Shown piece after piece: positions 37,250-50,200 of a DNA stretch of 64,000 nucleotides. Source of the stretch: Casuarius casuarius (Eukaryota; Chordata; Aves; Casuariiformes; Casuariidae); NCBI GenBank assembly GCA_003342895.1, contig PTFA01000087.1, forward strand, positions 2,697,969-2,761,968. Direction: 5' to 3'. The notes under the pieces are model-generated. The model searched no databases. It saw only the letters and a list, made by a program, of their open reading frames with translations, and was not told the origin of the DNA. Position 1 is the stretch's first letter. Each line of letters opens with the position of its first letter. A program made the translations under genes and the position numbers.

Positions 37250-38240
37250 CTGCGCTTGCCACCACCCGCGGTGCTCGCTTTCCCTGAATGCAGGCAGTGT
37301 GTTAGTGCAGAGGCCGTTCCCCGCGGTCGTGGCCGCCAGCTGGTCCCAGCCATACCTCCTGCCCCACCCGGACCCCTTCCAGGGCCCCACTGCCGGGGCC
37401 TTCCCGAAAAGCCCAGTAGTAGCGAAACACTGGAAAAACTGCAGGAGCCACTCAGAAGCCCTAAGTGCAGTTGGCATCACGCTAAGCACGTTATAAAAAT
37501 ACATCATTTATTAAAGGCAGGAAAAGCGAGTACGGGCCGCGAGCGCCCACAGGTGTGCCCCCACCCTAACGGACCACCCCCCGGTGCCGTCCCCACGGGA
37601 GCCACCCCGCCGCGACCGCGGTGAACCAGCCAACGGCCGCCCAACGGCCCCCGCGCGCGCTGCGACAGCGCCCGCCAGGGCCCCGCCCCGCGCGCACGCA
37701 GCGCCCGCCCCCCAACCCGGCATGCCCCGGCCTGCGCCCGGCCCGACGGCCACAGAGGGAGCGGGCGTGGTGGTAGTAGCAGTGAGCGGGGCCGCGCCAT
37801 GTCCGAGGATGGCGAAGGGGAGCTGCCGGCCTTCGTGGCCCTGCACGGCGCCGCGCTCCGCGCCTCGCGCGTCCCCGAGCGCTACTGGGAGAGCCTGTGC
37901 CGCAAGCTGCGCGGCGAGGTGGGTGGTCCCGCGCGCGCCCTCGGCCGGCCGTTGGGGCGGGGGGGGGGCTGGCGTGCGCCGTGCCCGTTCGGGGTTTCCC
38001 GCCACAGAGTTCCCTCAGCGGCCGTTGCCCCCCGCTAGGTCGGCAGCGGATCTGCGAGGGGAAGGCGCGGCCGCCCCTTCCCTTCCCCGGCGGGCGGGCG
38101 GGAGCAGCCCCCCTCCCCCCCCGCCCCCTTGCTGGGACGGGGTAGATCGCTTTCCCCCCGCGAGCCGCCGTGCGGGGAAGGGCCTTCTTTTCGGGCAAGC
38201 TGTCCTGTGGAGCGGGTGCGTTTTCTCTTACGAGGTGCCG
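37250..38240 (+). promoter_or_regulatory. TTLL12: CpG-island promoter of TTLL12
   Basis: The most GC- and CpG-dense kilobase in the window. It covers the TTLL12 start codon and the first exon. A GC box (CCCCGCCCC) is at 37681-37689. No TATA box is visible, typical of a broad housekeeping promoter. The start site is not defined by sequence. I see no gene on the opposite strand starting here. Confidence 0.85.
37799..37918 (+). CDS. TTLL12: TTLL12 exon 1 (start codon)
   Basis: The ATG at 37799 has G at -3. The exon encodes 40 residues starting [12 protein letters not shown], then [10 protein letters not shown] and VPERYW, which match the conserved human ALHGPALRAS..VPERYW segment. Donor GAG|GTGGGT, phase 0. 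No in-frame upstream ATG was seen. An out-of-frame ATG at 37722 overlaps the start and would act as an upstream ORF if transcription begins before it. Confidence 0.94.
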
Positions 38241-41200
38241 TCCGTGTGGGGCAGGTGCCCCTTCCAGTCCTGGGAAAGCAGAAAAACAAAAAAGACAAAA
38301 AAAAAAAATTGTTCTGCATGAAAGGGTGGAAAAACTTTGTGCGGGCTGTGTTACTGGAGCTAGAGTGTGGGGCTGTAAAGATACTACATGTAATGCTGCG
38401 TGTGTGTTTGTGATTTATTACGGTCAGCATAAAGCTTGAAAGCGTTTGGGAAATCCTGGTAGCTTGAGATCATGTATTTGTTGGAGAGAGGTAATGAATA
38501 TGTCATAAAACCTTCAGCCTTTTTGCCAAACAGAAATTAAGAGAAGCAGCAGCAGTTGTATTAAAGTTGGGATGTTGTCAGGTGTTAACACATTATGATT
38601 TAGGTTGCTTTTATCTGATCCTCTTTTCTTTTTCCCAGCTCTCTTCAATTCAATACTGGTCTATCCTGTTTTCAGTTGCTTATAACTGTGCAGAATGAAC
38701 TCATTCAGCTCGTTTTGCATATGGAAAGTTATCTGCCTCAGACTGAGGTAGGCAGCAGGCAGTTTTCTGGGAGTACTTTTTGCTGGCTGGTTAGCTTAGT
38801 TTTTCCTAATCTGAGCAAAAACTGTTCAGCTCCCCTGGAGAGTGGGGACAGCGGTGGAAGAGCGTTCTGGCCACGCTCGCAGCAGTGCTAACGCAAGTGC
38901 CGTTTTGCAGAGCGTCTCGGCATGTCTGTGCTCCATAGGTTTTTATCAGGCCAAATTCTGAGCAAGTTTTAAGTCTTTGTAAAATAGCAACTCATAGACT
39001 TAACGAAGTAAATCTGGAGGCATTGCCCTTTGTGAAAATTCTTGAGTTTCTCTGCAGTAGTCCTGACCAGGCTGCGCACAAACCATCCCCATGTGAGGGC
39101 TGGGTAGGTTTCACCTCAAGCTGACACCAGGAGGACTCACAACCTGCTCTGAAAGAAATGAAGGGATGAAGAATCCTTTTTCCTCCATATTTTTAGCAAC
39201 CTCCTGCTTGTTCCTTGGAGCTGTTTGATGAGAAAGGGGACAGTAACCAAGAAGAGAAAAGGAGCCCTTTTGGATAAAGGGCTTGTAAAGGGATAAGCTG
39301 AGTTTCGGACTTGCTCTGGTTTTGCATCCAGGCACCCAGCTTCAGTGGTAAGGAAAGCTGTCTTGGATCTGGTGGAGTAAAGAGACCTGGAACTGAGGAG
39401 GGAAGGAGGGAGAACCGGGAAGGTACAGGGAGAAAAGGGAACTGGCAAGGGGATGGAGGAGGCCCTGCGGGAAGCGAGGAGAGAAATAGATGAGACAGGA
39501 TGAGGAGTTCTAGCAGGAAATATAGGCCAAGGAGAAGAGACTGCAGCATAACACGCATGTAGAAGTAAAAAGAAGATGCATTTCTAATTATTTGACCACT
39601 TTTTTTCCCTTCTTCCTCACTGTAGTGCTGGGGCAGGAGGGGAGAACAGTAAGTCATGATATAATCTGACTGTTTATAGCACATGCAGTCAAGAAGGGTC
39701 TGAATTTATTTCCAGTGCTTTCTAACTGTTGGGTGTCTGGCACTGCAGTCTTAATATGTGTGTATTCCAGTTATTAGCATTACAGAAAAGATGCCTGCAT
39801 CAACTCAAGCATTTTCCCAGGCACAAACCTGTTATAGTATACCTCCCTCAGCAAGAATTGGTAGAAATGACTTGGAACACGGGATGTCTATTTCCCGGCT
39901 TAAATAGGAAGGCAAGAGAAGGGATATATTGGAGCAGGATGAGATGGGAGGCAGTATAAAGCTGCTAAACAAAAAAAACCCCCAAAGTTGCAAGCTGTTG
40001 CATTGCCACCTACCAATATCAGAAAGCTGAAGGTAGCTGGTAAGCTGTGGAGCTGCGCTACGGCGTAAAGCAGTCTCGGGGTTTGTGTGCTGGGGCTGAA
40101 ATCCTTCCCCGGTACCAACTTTGTCAGGGAGGAAAAGAGAGGAGAGAAGGGAAGAGAGCGGAGTGAGGAAACCCTTAGTCCTGCTGCTTTTAGGGAGGCC
40201 AGAGTGGAGACACGTGGGGTGAGGCGAGTATATGCCCCGAGGTGGCAGAACGCGCCTCTCGCTTGCAGTGGAGGCTGAGCCTGCTCTTGTTCCAAGTGCT
40301 CGAGTGTGTGCAGAGAGAGATGTAATGGCTTCAGTGTGCTTAGGAAGATAAGTGAGGCTGCAACTGATGCTCATCTCTGAAGTTGCAGCTTCTAGTGTTT
40401 GCCCAGGAGGAGGGCAAAAGGGTATGGAGAAGACTGGGAAGTACAGGGAAGTTTAGTGAGGAATGGGTGGACTGGGATGAGCTCTTGGGGAGGTAGATTC
40501 AGAGCTACAATACTTTACTTAGAGCTGTATTATTTGGAGAGGCTGGAGGAGTGGCAATAAAGACAGCGAAGGAGGTGTAGGGAAGAGATGAAAATGTTTT
40601 GGCAGTCTAGGTGAAGAATAACTGAAAAAAAATCCCAGTGAAACACAGAGCATAGGACGAATTCCCTTACTTCATGTGTGAGGGTGGGAGGAATTCTTCA
40701 TTCGTCTTGACCTGTTAGCAAACACAAAACTTTCTCACACTGTAGAACTTGGAAAACTTGCATCCAGAATACAGATAAAATCTTTTCTCTTACATCAGTA
40801 CCTCTGCAACCCAACCCAAGCAGCTGTTTTCCAACATGCACACTCTTCAGTGCACACAGTGAATGCACCCTCCCTCTTATGTGTACGCTAAAGCCTGCGA
40901 GAGAAGTGAAGGGTTTGTTTTCATTTACCTTGAGATTTGCTGGAGCAGGTTTCCTTTTAAGAGGATGGTGTAAGCTGTGAATTAAATTGGACTGCTAATT
41001 GAAAACATGGCATATCTGCTAGATCAAGAAATAGGCTTAAAAAAGAAAAACTTTTGCATTTAGCCTTCAGTTTCTCTGTTGGGGAGCAAACCTTTCTGAC
41101 TATCTGGCAAAAAATTGGCAAAATATATACAAGTGTAGTAACTTATTAGATCCTAAAATTCTATTTCCAGTATAGTGCAGGGGGGTTTATGCAGAAGGCT

Positions 41201-44200
41201 TGTACAGTCTGGTTAGTAACCCATGCTTGTATGACTTGTATAAGCCAGGGAAATACAGTGCCTACGTCCAATTTTATCAATAACAATTTTCCTATTCCAG
41301 CCACATGTTACATGATGTGGCCAGGCTTCTGTGTTCTGCAGAAGGGGTTTTGGGCTCTGAGATGGAGCTGACAAATGACTACTTGCGGTGTCGTTCCGGT
41401 TAGAAATGGAGGCTTCTAATTAATATTTAGGAGCGTGGTATGCTCAATACTAATAGCCCGTATTTTCCAGATCGGAGGAGGTCAGGCTGTTGCTTGCAGG
41501 CCTTCAAAGCATTTGGAAACGTGCCTAACAGGAATTTGCTGAAGACGCATGTACATGGTGGAATTGTCATCAGGACATTGGCTTGCTCTGTGTATCGCAT
41601 CCACTTCGTGCAGTAGGTTTGTTACACTGAAATTGCACCCGAGTACGGAGTGGCTTTGGCCTGCCGTGGCATTCAATACCCCTCTGTTACGAGACTGATA
41701 GAGAATCAGAGGCAGTTATTTTACCCAGGCATGTTTTACTTGCAATATTTGTGCTGCTAAAATGTGTTGCTACCGGTTCGCTGTCTTCCAGAGGTTATTG
41801 CGTATCTCCAGAAGTACTCTCCGGGGGAGCAGCTCATGTGAGCTCTCCCTGCTCTGCTTCAGACAAAAGTTTATACCTTTTAAGTTGGTGGTTTGATCAT
41901 ATCCAGCTGATTTTTGCCTTAAGCAGTTTATGATGCCTTTAAGGGAGCTGCTTGCTTAGTGGAGTCATGAGAGTGATGGCTTCTCCCAAAGGATGGGAGG
42001 GAGAGAGGAGGACAGCAGTGACTTCCACCGCCCTGCTCCATCTGGAAGATGCGGCTGACTAGACGCTTCTACCCGACCAGTCCGTTCACTGTCCAAGTGT
42101 TTGTTATCAATTTTGAATTTAGGAAACAAAAAAGAAACGTTTTTTTGGGGGGGGGGAGGAAATACTTTTTCTGCAGAATTATGCTAAAAAATATTAAAAG
42201 CAGAGATTACCTGCTTAATGCCACTGCTGCAGTCTCATGCAACTGATGTCTGTTGGAGGGAGAGACTGAAACATTGGCTTAGAGAATTTGGATGCTGTTT
42301 TGCTTAAGTGTTGGGTTCGTATTTAGTGAAACACAAAACCAACACCTTCCTTTAGATGTTGAAGAACAGGGTGCTGTAACATTCATCACGGTTATTTGGT
42401 AAACGGGTGGAGCCTGGGGCAAGCGAAGGCCGATCTGGGAGTCAGCAGCTGGCTGATCTCGTATCTGTGCCTGTCCAACTACTTAAAACAAAGTGCTAAG
42501 TACAGAAAACACACAAAGTGCCATGCTGTAGCATGTGTCAGGTGGACTCCACTGAATCACGCTTGCAGTTTTAATTTTCTAATGAATGCCAGTCACTTAG
42601 CTGCTGTTTGTCCTGCTGGCTAATGAGCTCGATCAGGGAAGCTGCTCTTCATCCAGCAGCAGGAGCAGCGAAGCATCACTTGAGGGTGAAGTGGAACATG
42701 TGTGCCCTGGTGCACTTTTGTGCTGCCTGCCGTTTTCCAGGATTAGCACACGTGCAGGGAGCCACATCAGGGAGCAGGTCCAGCGGAGCGCTTACCTGAA
42801 GAAAATAAATTGTGAGCGCCACTGGCAGCGGCATGAGGAGGGACTCTTCCTTTTGCTGGGCCCTGCCTGTGGTTAAATCGGCCTAGAAGGACTGTGAATT
42901 GTGCAGGCAACTGAGCAGAGACTTACAGAAGTGTTTGTGGCTCCTCTTTTAACGGCAAGAGGTTGTAACATTGCTTACTGTTGAATACTGGTATCCCTCT
43001 TCTAGTAAAACTGAAAAACTACGAACAAATAAAAATTTCTCGCTATTTTGGTGTCTACTGAAGTGGGTGATGTTAAGTTCATTTCTAATTTTTAAAAATA
43101 GGCGTTTGCTTAATCTTCAGTGAGGTTGCTTTGCAGAAAATAATTTTCCTTACCCTGTGAAAGGTGCATATGTGGAGATACCAAAACACATTGCAGGCAT
43201 TTCCTTTTCCTACCCCCCAGCCCAAAGGAAAATACCATCTCCTGTTCCTGAGAAATGGATTTCAGGTACTTCTCCCTTTGGATCTGGGCTGTGATACCGT
43301 GCTGTGGCTTTAAATCTGAAGTAGGTGTTCCTCCCTTCCCCTTCCTTGGCTGTCTTTCAGCAGCTATCTGCTTTATCTGGTTGGCCTTTCTTTACAAATG
43401 GTGGATTGATTTCCTTGCCCTCCCGCTGGAGGTTAGCAGAAATAATTATTCTGAAGCAACACTCACTTGGAAGGAACAAATAAAAGTTTGGTGCTACCTC
43501 TGTGCTTTTACATCTACTAAGTTGTCAATGCCTAGAAGTAAGGACTTGCACTAACGTAGCATCAGAAGTGAGGTACGCCCAGGCTTGATGTGGTAAACCA
43601 GTTGCTCCTGAGGTCACACTTCTATTTCTTTCCCCCTCCCTACTGCTTTCTAGTGAAACTGAGAAGCATGTTTTTGGGAAGTGTGACACCTGTTTAAGAA
43701 AGACATGTAAGAGGACTGCTGATTTGTTTGCTTTTGCCTCATTATGGAGTGTGTCAGTGACTTTTTTCAAATCCTTTTATAGGGAGTTATTTTTCTAAGT
43801 CTTTTGAAACTTCAGAATGCATTTTTTTTCTTAAAAGCACACGTTGACCTTAAAATCACAAAAGTTGATACATTTCAGCAGTGTCTTAGCTCTACAGAGA
43901 ATTTACAAGCCCTCCTTTTGGCAAGGTTTTGGGCAGAAGGGAAACTTGTGTAGTGACCTACTTGATTTATGATCAGGATGTTACATCTGGAGTAGGAAAG
44001 ATTGAGAACAAACCTCTTTCAGCATATTGATAGAGGTAAGTGCATAGATCTTAACTTGCAGCAGTGTGAGCAATTTCCCAACTCATCTAGAGATACGTAG
44101 TTCTTTGAATAAGAAAAAAGAGAAAGGGGGGGGGAAACATACTGGGAATTCTTAATTGCTTCAGAGCTCAGTTGGTAAAAGCAGTTTTCCTTCTCTAAGG

Positions 44201-47200
44201 GTCTTAATACATTTCAGCATAGTGCGGAGCCTGGGTAATGGCTGGATTTGTTGAGCTTTACGTGCTGTAATATGAGACTATATATTCACAAGACTTAAAT
44301 TGTTGATTTTAGTAAAGTTGAGCAAAGACCTTCTGTTTTCAGCTTCTGAAAGAAGGATTAATAGGCCCTCATCAATAGATCCATTGATACTAAAGAAACC
44401 AATAAATCTTCCTGCCAATATTGACTAAAGAAATTTCCCAAGCAAGCAGTTCTATTAAAACATGGAAGAATTAATGCTATAATTGATTTTTCTATTCAGT
44501 TCAAAATGCCAAATGGTTATCAGATCGCAAGCCAAAATTTATCTACGAGTGCCTTTCGGTATTGAATTATTCATGTCAGGATGCTGCTTCAACTAACTAC
44601 TTGCAATTCTGTGTGCTTCCATGTCAGGTATTTGATGCTGGTGAGTACTTTGGGATAATGCAAGTAGAAGAGGTGGAAGAAGAAGCTGATGAAGAAATGG
44701 AAGAACAATTGAAAAAGAAACCAAATCCTGGAAATGAAACTTGTTTCAAAGTTATCGTAACAAGTGAGAATGGCCTTCAAGCCTCCAATCCAAATAGGTG
44801 AGCAGTGATTTCAGAACTACCGTTCAATCTTTGAGTAGCCTCAAACCCTAAAACGATGGCATGTATGTACAGTTTGCTTTAAAATTTGTATGATCCCATT
44901 CAGAAATCCCCTGTTTTTCTTTTCTTACTATAAAAGATAGCTGCCTATTTCAATAGACATAAATAATCTGCATGCTATGAGGCATATGTTGCAAAGAGTG
45001 CTTGCGGTGTAAGTATCTTATGTTATTCATTTTTAAAACATGCAGGAGGATGCTTAGAAATCAGCTTTACTAAACTGATGGAGAAAAATGGGCAAAAGGT
45101 AAACTTGAAATGAATTGCTCAGAAATAATATCAAAACTTTGTATCTGTGAGCCTGTGTGCCCTTGGAAAAAAGAATTGTCCTCCACAAATCTCTGATGGT
45201 GAGATGAAGCTTAAACTCTTCTGGAGCTCTAAACGCAATTCTGCTCAGGTCTATAAAATTTCTTTTGCCAGATCTTTCTTTTTTTTTTTTTTTTTTTTTT
45301 TTTTAGATTGCTAGATTTTGAGAGTTTAGCTAAAGTTAGCCTTGATGAGTAAAAGCAATGCAGAGCATAGGTTAAAGCTGGTATGTAAAGATGGATATCT
45401 AAGTCATTGTCTTTCTAAATCTCAGAACAAACTTAAATTATGAACTTCAAAACACCTCCTGCAATAAGCATGGGCTTCCTTGCAGCGTTCAGATGTGTAT
45501 GAATGTAGGAGCAGAATACCAATTTGCTAACTGTGATTCGAACCAGATTTCCAAAAACCTTCCCCTTAGCACTCTCTGGAGTCTTTAATTTCAAAGTTAA
45601 ATGAAATTTCTTCTTTATATGGAATCTGAGATATGATAATTGGTCAAAGATATTCAAATGTACATGACAGGGACTTGTTTTTAACTTTCTAAAGTGTGTT
45701 TTGGTGTTGTTTCCCCCTCTCGCCACCCCTCATGTAGAATTCAGTTTTTTCTCCAATTTAGTTCGGTAAGAGGATAAAACCAAAATGTGGAGAACTCTTC
45801 TGTTTAAATAACTATGCTTTTTCTGTTAACATCATGCAGCCCAAATGAGGGTTGCACTTATCAAGGGAAGGCTCTCCAGTTGTGTATGGTTTTGTTTGGT
45901 TTTAGCTTGGCAATTCTTCTAAAACAATACATCTTTTTCTAAAAAGACCTGAGAGCCAAACAAAAACAAGAACTTTTTTTTTTAATAGGCAAGTAGTGTA
46001 GGCTTGTGATGATCAGACCTCTCCACCTGGTTTTACAGATAACTGTAGATGTCACAGAGCTCATCACTAACAAGATCTGTGACTATTGTTGCAAAATAAT
46101 ATAGTGTTTTCCTTCTTTAGGCAAGAATTTCAGGTTGATGCAGTAGAGATGATGATAACCAAAGGGAAGGAACTCTTGTGTCCTGAAATACTAAAGGGAA
46201 CTGGGGTTACGAACTGAGTGCTCTGCTCTGTTTGTGCCTCATCTTGGTGGAAATAGTAACTAATGTACAATTCACTTTCTAGAACAAAAACAAAGTATAA
46301 ATTAAGCCACAATGTTATTGCTAGGAAGTTGTTCCTGTCCTTTTGTGTCACAGTGTACGCTCTAGGAGTTGCTTTGGGAGCAGGAAAAGAAATAGTTATC
46401 CAACTGTGTACAAGGAAATGTAGCCCTTATTCACAGGAGCCTTTGGTCATGTACATGTAAAAAAAAATATTGTTGTAATGTTACTGAAATCTCTTTAAGC
46501 ATTTTCCTGATCGACCATGCCTGGACATACCGTGCTGGACATGCCCGTCAGCAGCTGTTTCACGTACCCGGTTTACTTCACAGAATGGCAAATCTCATGG
46601 GAATTGAATTTCATGGAGAGATCCCAGATGAGGGCAGTATTGAGCAAGTGTTGCAGGAAATGTGGAAATACAATCAGACCTACCAGCTTTCCCAAGGGGT
46701 AAGTCTCTAAAGCTTTATTATTAGGATGCTAAACAGTTCTAAGTAATCCCACATGAAGACATTCCAATACATGGCTATTAACAAAAAGGTGTCTCTTTAA
46801 TATAAAAAAAGTTCCTTTACTGACATTTCAGAACAAACTTCTACTTGGAAGGAGAGCAAGTGCCTTGTAGAGCTAAAATGCGCAATGGTTTGCTACCAAC
46901 TTTCTAATAAGAACTTGAGAGTATTCCTCTTAGCTTTGAGGAGTATTTTTTGGTTTTCTTTTATTTCTTAATAGAGGGGAAGTGCATGATGTAAAGCAGG
47001 AGGGCTAGAAAGATCTGCTTCTGTATTGTGGGTTTGGGCTTTTTTCCCCTCTCTCTTTTTTTTTTTTTTTTTTTTCCTCCCCCTTTCTCACGGTGAAGGA
47101 AAGAATCCCACTTGAATCAACTGTCTCACATTAAAAGTGTGTCTGTCAGCAGCCATGCTCACAGCCTTCCCCATCTGTATGGAGTGCTGTACGTACCAAG

Positions 47201-50200
47201 GGTGTATTTCTGTTGTCAAATAACTCAGCTTCCTGGTTTGTATTTGGCAGCAGCTGATTGTCCACACCGTGTAAATGTTAGTTCATTCTCAGGCTCTTCT
47301 GGTGTTAAACAACTAGCTTCAAAACAGAGTCTAAGTGTGTTTCTGGGCATAGCTTACACCAGGAGCTGCTCCCTGTAGGTAGTGTAGATAAGGACTGCAC
47401 CTGGCTTGTCTCCCTTTGCCCTACACAGTCTTTCAGCACTGTCCTAGCAGGTCTTGAACCTTCAAATACCCAGACATGCATACATGCCGTTTCTGAGGGA
47501 ATGCAACCTTCAGTGCTCTGTTTGAAAACTCTCTTGCAGTGGCTGTGACATAGCTCCTAGGCTATTTCAGGTGTTTTGGATTAAAGAGGAAAAAGGTGAA
47601 TTCTTAGGGCCAAGTCCTATGCAGAATGGACAGGGCCTGTCTGTTTTGCCAGGAGCTAACAGTGAGCAGCATGAGCATGACCAACCTGCTTCACTTAGCT
47701 CAGGGTCCCAAGATTGCTCCCTGCCTTGCAGCACACACCTTTGTTGGTGTAGGTGTCAGCTTACTTCATGGTAGTATCAGGCCTGAAGAATCCCTGTGAA
47801 AGGGATTCATTGTGTCTGCTTTCTTTGTTTATCCTTTAAGTGAAAGGGAGATCTGAACAGTGCCTTGCAGTCCTTCTACCCTGTGCTTTTGTTTCCCATC
47901 TTGTTGTTATGCATAGCTCATGAATCATGTGGGATTACCTGGGTTACCAGTTGAAAAGTGCTTCCCTAGAAAATGATTCATTCAACCTGTCGCTGAACCT
48001 GGCTTATGTTCCCCTTTCTGGTGCTGGATTGCTTGAATAGCTTAAGTCAGTTGCAGCTCCTCCATTTCCTCCTCTCAGTGCCTCCATTTCTGCGTTTGTA
48101 AATGACTGGCAGTAGTATTACCAGGAAACTTGAGCTTTATTCATTTAGTTGTGATTTTATCATGAGAAGTGTTGCAGGAAGGTGTGGTTTGGTGATGCAC
48201 CCCCAACAGTCTCGCTGCCAGCTGTTGCTGCAGGGGCAGGTTCTGTTCTTGTCCCATCCTACAGCTGTATGCCTCAAACTCCTCCTTGCTGCAAGCTGGT
48301 ACTGAGAGAAGCTGAAGGAAAACTAACCCTACAAAAAAAGAAACAAACAAAAAAAAATAAAAAGCAGCCTTCTGCTGGTTTAGCAGCCTGAACTGGCTTG
48401 TTTGGTGCAGGGGAAGTGGGTCTGGTAAGCAGTAGCACTAGCCAAGGAAAGAAAATGGGAATGTGCAGCTGGGGTGGGAACAGGCTTGTCTGTTTTCACA
48501 GTGGCTGGAGGCTAGACTGGCTTAGCCTCAGACTTGCAGAGATGGGAGTGTTACTTTGTGCTTACCACCTGCTCGCGGTCTCGGCTGGAGTGGGAAATGG
48601 AGAGAAGTTGCAGGGTGTACTGTCAGTGCCTTCTGTCTTGCAGTGCTCTTCTAGTAATTGATACGTGCGGGATGTCTCACTTCTCCTTTTACAGACTGCA
48701 GAGGAGAAGGTTCCTGTCTGGTACATTATGGATGAATTTGGATCACGTATTCAGCATTCGGATCAGCCCAGCTTTGCAACAGCACCTTTATTTTATATGC
48801 CTCAACAAATTGCTTACACTCTTCTCTGGCCTTTGAGAGACCTTGAAACTGGCGGTAAGCGTGTCTGTCATGTATGTTTCTTTTCATCCCCACAACAGAA
48901 AACAGGTCGTATTCTTATAAATCATCGAGCTCTAAAATATGTCTTCACAGTGCAGCAAATGTTTTAAGACTAAAATGACTGCATGTTTATAATACTATGA
49001 AATTAAAAAGTTCTGTCTTGTGTTTCTAGCACCATAACTTACGTGAGATGGAGGCCTTTATCTGTCCAAAAATGTTAGTAATATTTTACTGTCAGAGAAC
49101 TTGAATCTTGCATCATTGTTCTGATATAACCACTGATTCAGACATTTGAGATTTCTTTTTTTTTAAAAAAAAAAAAAAAAAAACTTCCTCAAAACATCTG
49201 TTTGTAGTTTTGATTCACAAAGCCACGTGCCCAAAGTTGGGCAATGCCAGACTAACTGTTTGTTCTTGTAACCTTGTTTGGGGCCTCCCTTATGTGCCCA
49301 TCATGTAGAAGGGATACTAGTATTCAGCTATGTGACTAAAGTGTCATAAGCTGGCAGTCCTCGACTAAATTTTGCAACCCAAATAATACCCTTTTTTAAT
49401 GTAGTCCTTTTTAGTTCTGCCTAATTTTGCATTTAAATGACAAAAGTTGATATTATTCACTGTCAAGCTGTCATTTGTTTGATGTGGCACAAGGAAGACT
49501 TTCAGTGGAAAATGAAAGGTAGTTCCTAACAGATTCTTATTTTGCCACAGATGAAGTGACGCGTGACTACGCTTATGGGGAAACCGATCGTTTAATCAGG
49601 AAGTGTGTCTTGTTACCATGGGTGCCTACTGAAGTGTTGGACATCAACTGTTTCACCCCAGAGCCATCAGATGAGCATTACCAGGTATGATTTTAACAAG
49701 TCTCTATTTTTTCTCTCTTAAAAAGAGGCAGCATCTGAGAACGTTGCAAATGTGCTGATTTTGATCCTTTTTTGGCTTAAAGATTGATAGGAGTGTTCGG
49801 TATTAGCTGAAAGCTAAATCATTTCAAATAAAGCATGGTTAGATAAGAAATATCTTACACATAATACGTAACTGCTCCAAAATTGAAGCAACGCAAACCA
49901 TCTCTATTATGTTAGCTTATCTATTCCATTTCTTACTAGAGGCATGGTATTGTCTAATAAAATAACTTGTGTTCATAAACACATGCCGCAAAGTACTACA
50001 TACAAGGTGGCTATCTTCCAGCTAGATATTGGAGACATTGTCTAATAGACTTACACAGCTGAATTTATTATAGCACTTCTTGTCAGTCTTGAATTACAGG
50101 AAATTTTATCTTTTTATGTTGCGAGTACTTACACTTTCAGCTTGATCATGCATTTAATGTTGTGATTTAGAACCATTAAACATTGGAGCAGAGACAGTGT

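Noticed and set aside
37504..38321. Long overlapping open frames on both strands (up to about 245 codons)
   Set aside because: They lie in the CpG island, where stop codons are rare. Their Pro/Arg/Ala/Gly-rich products overlap one another, and only the TTLL12 exon 1 frame has homology and a donor.
39193..40374. Antisense frames of 163 and 180 codons in TTLL12 intron 1
   Set aside because: Ser/Pro/Leu-rich products follow from the pyrimidine-rich minus strand. No domain or splice structure was seen.
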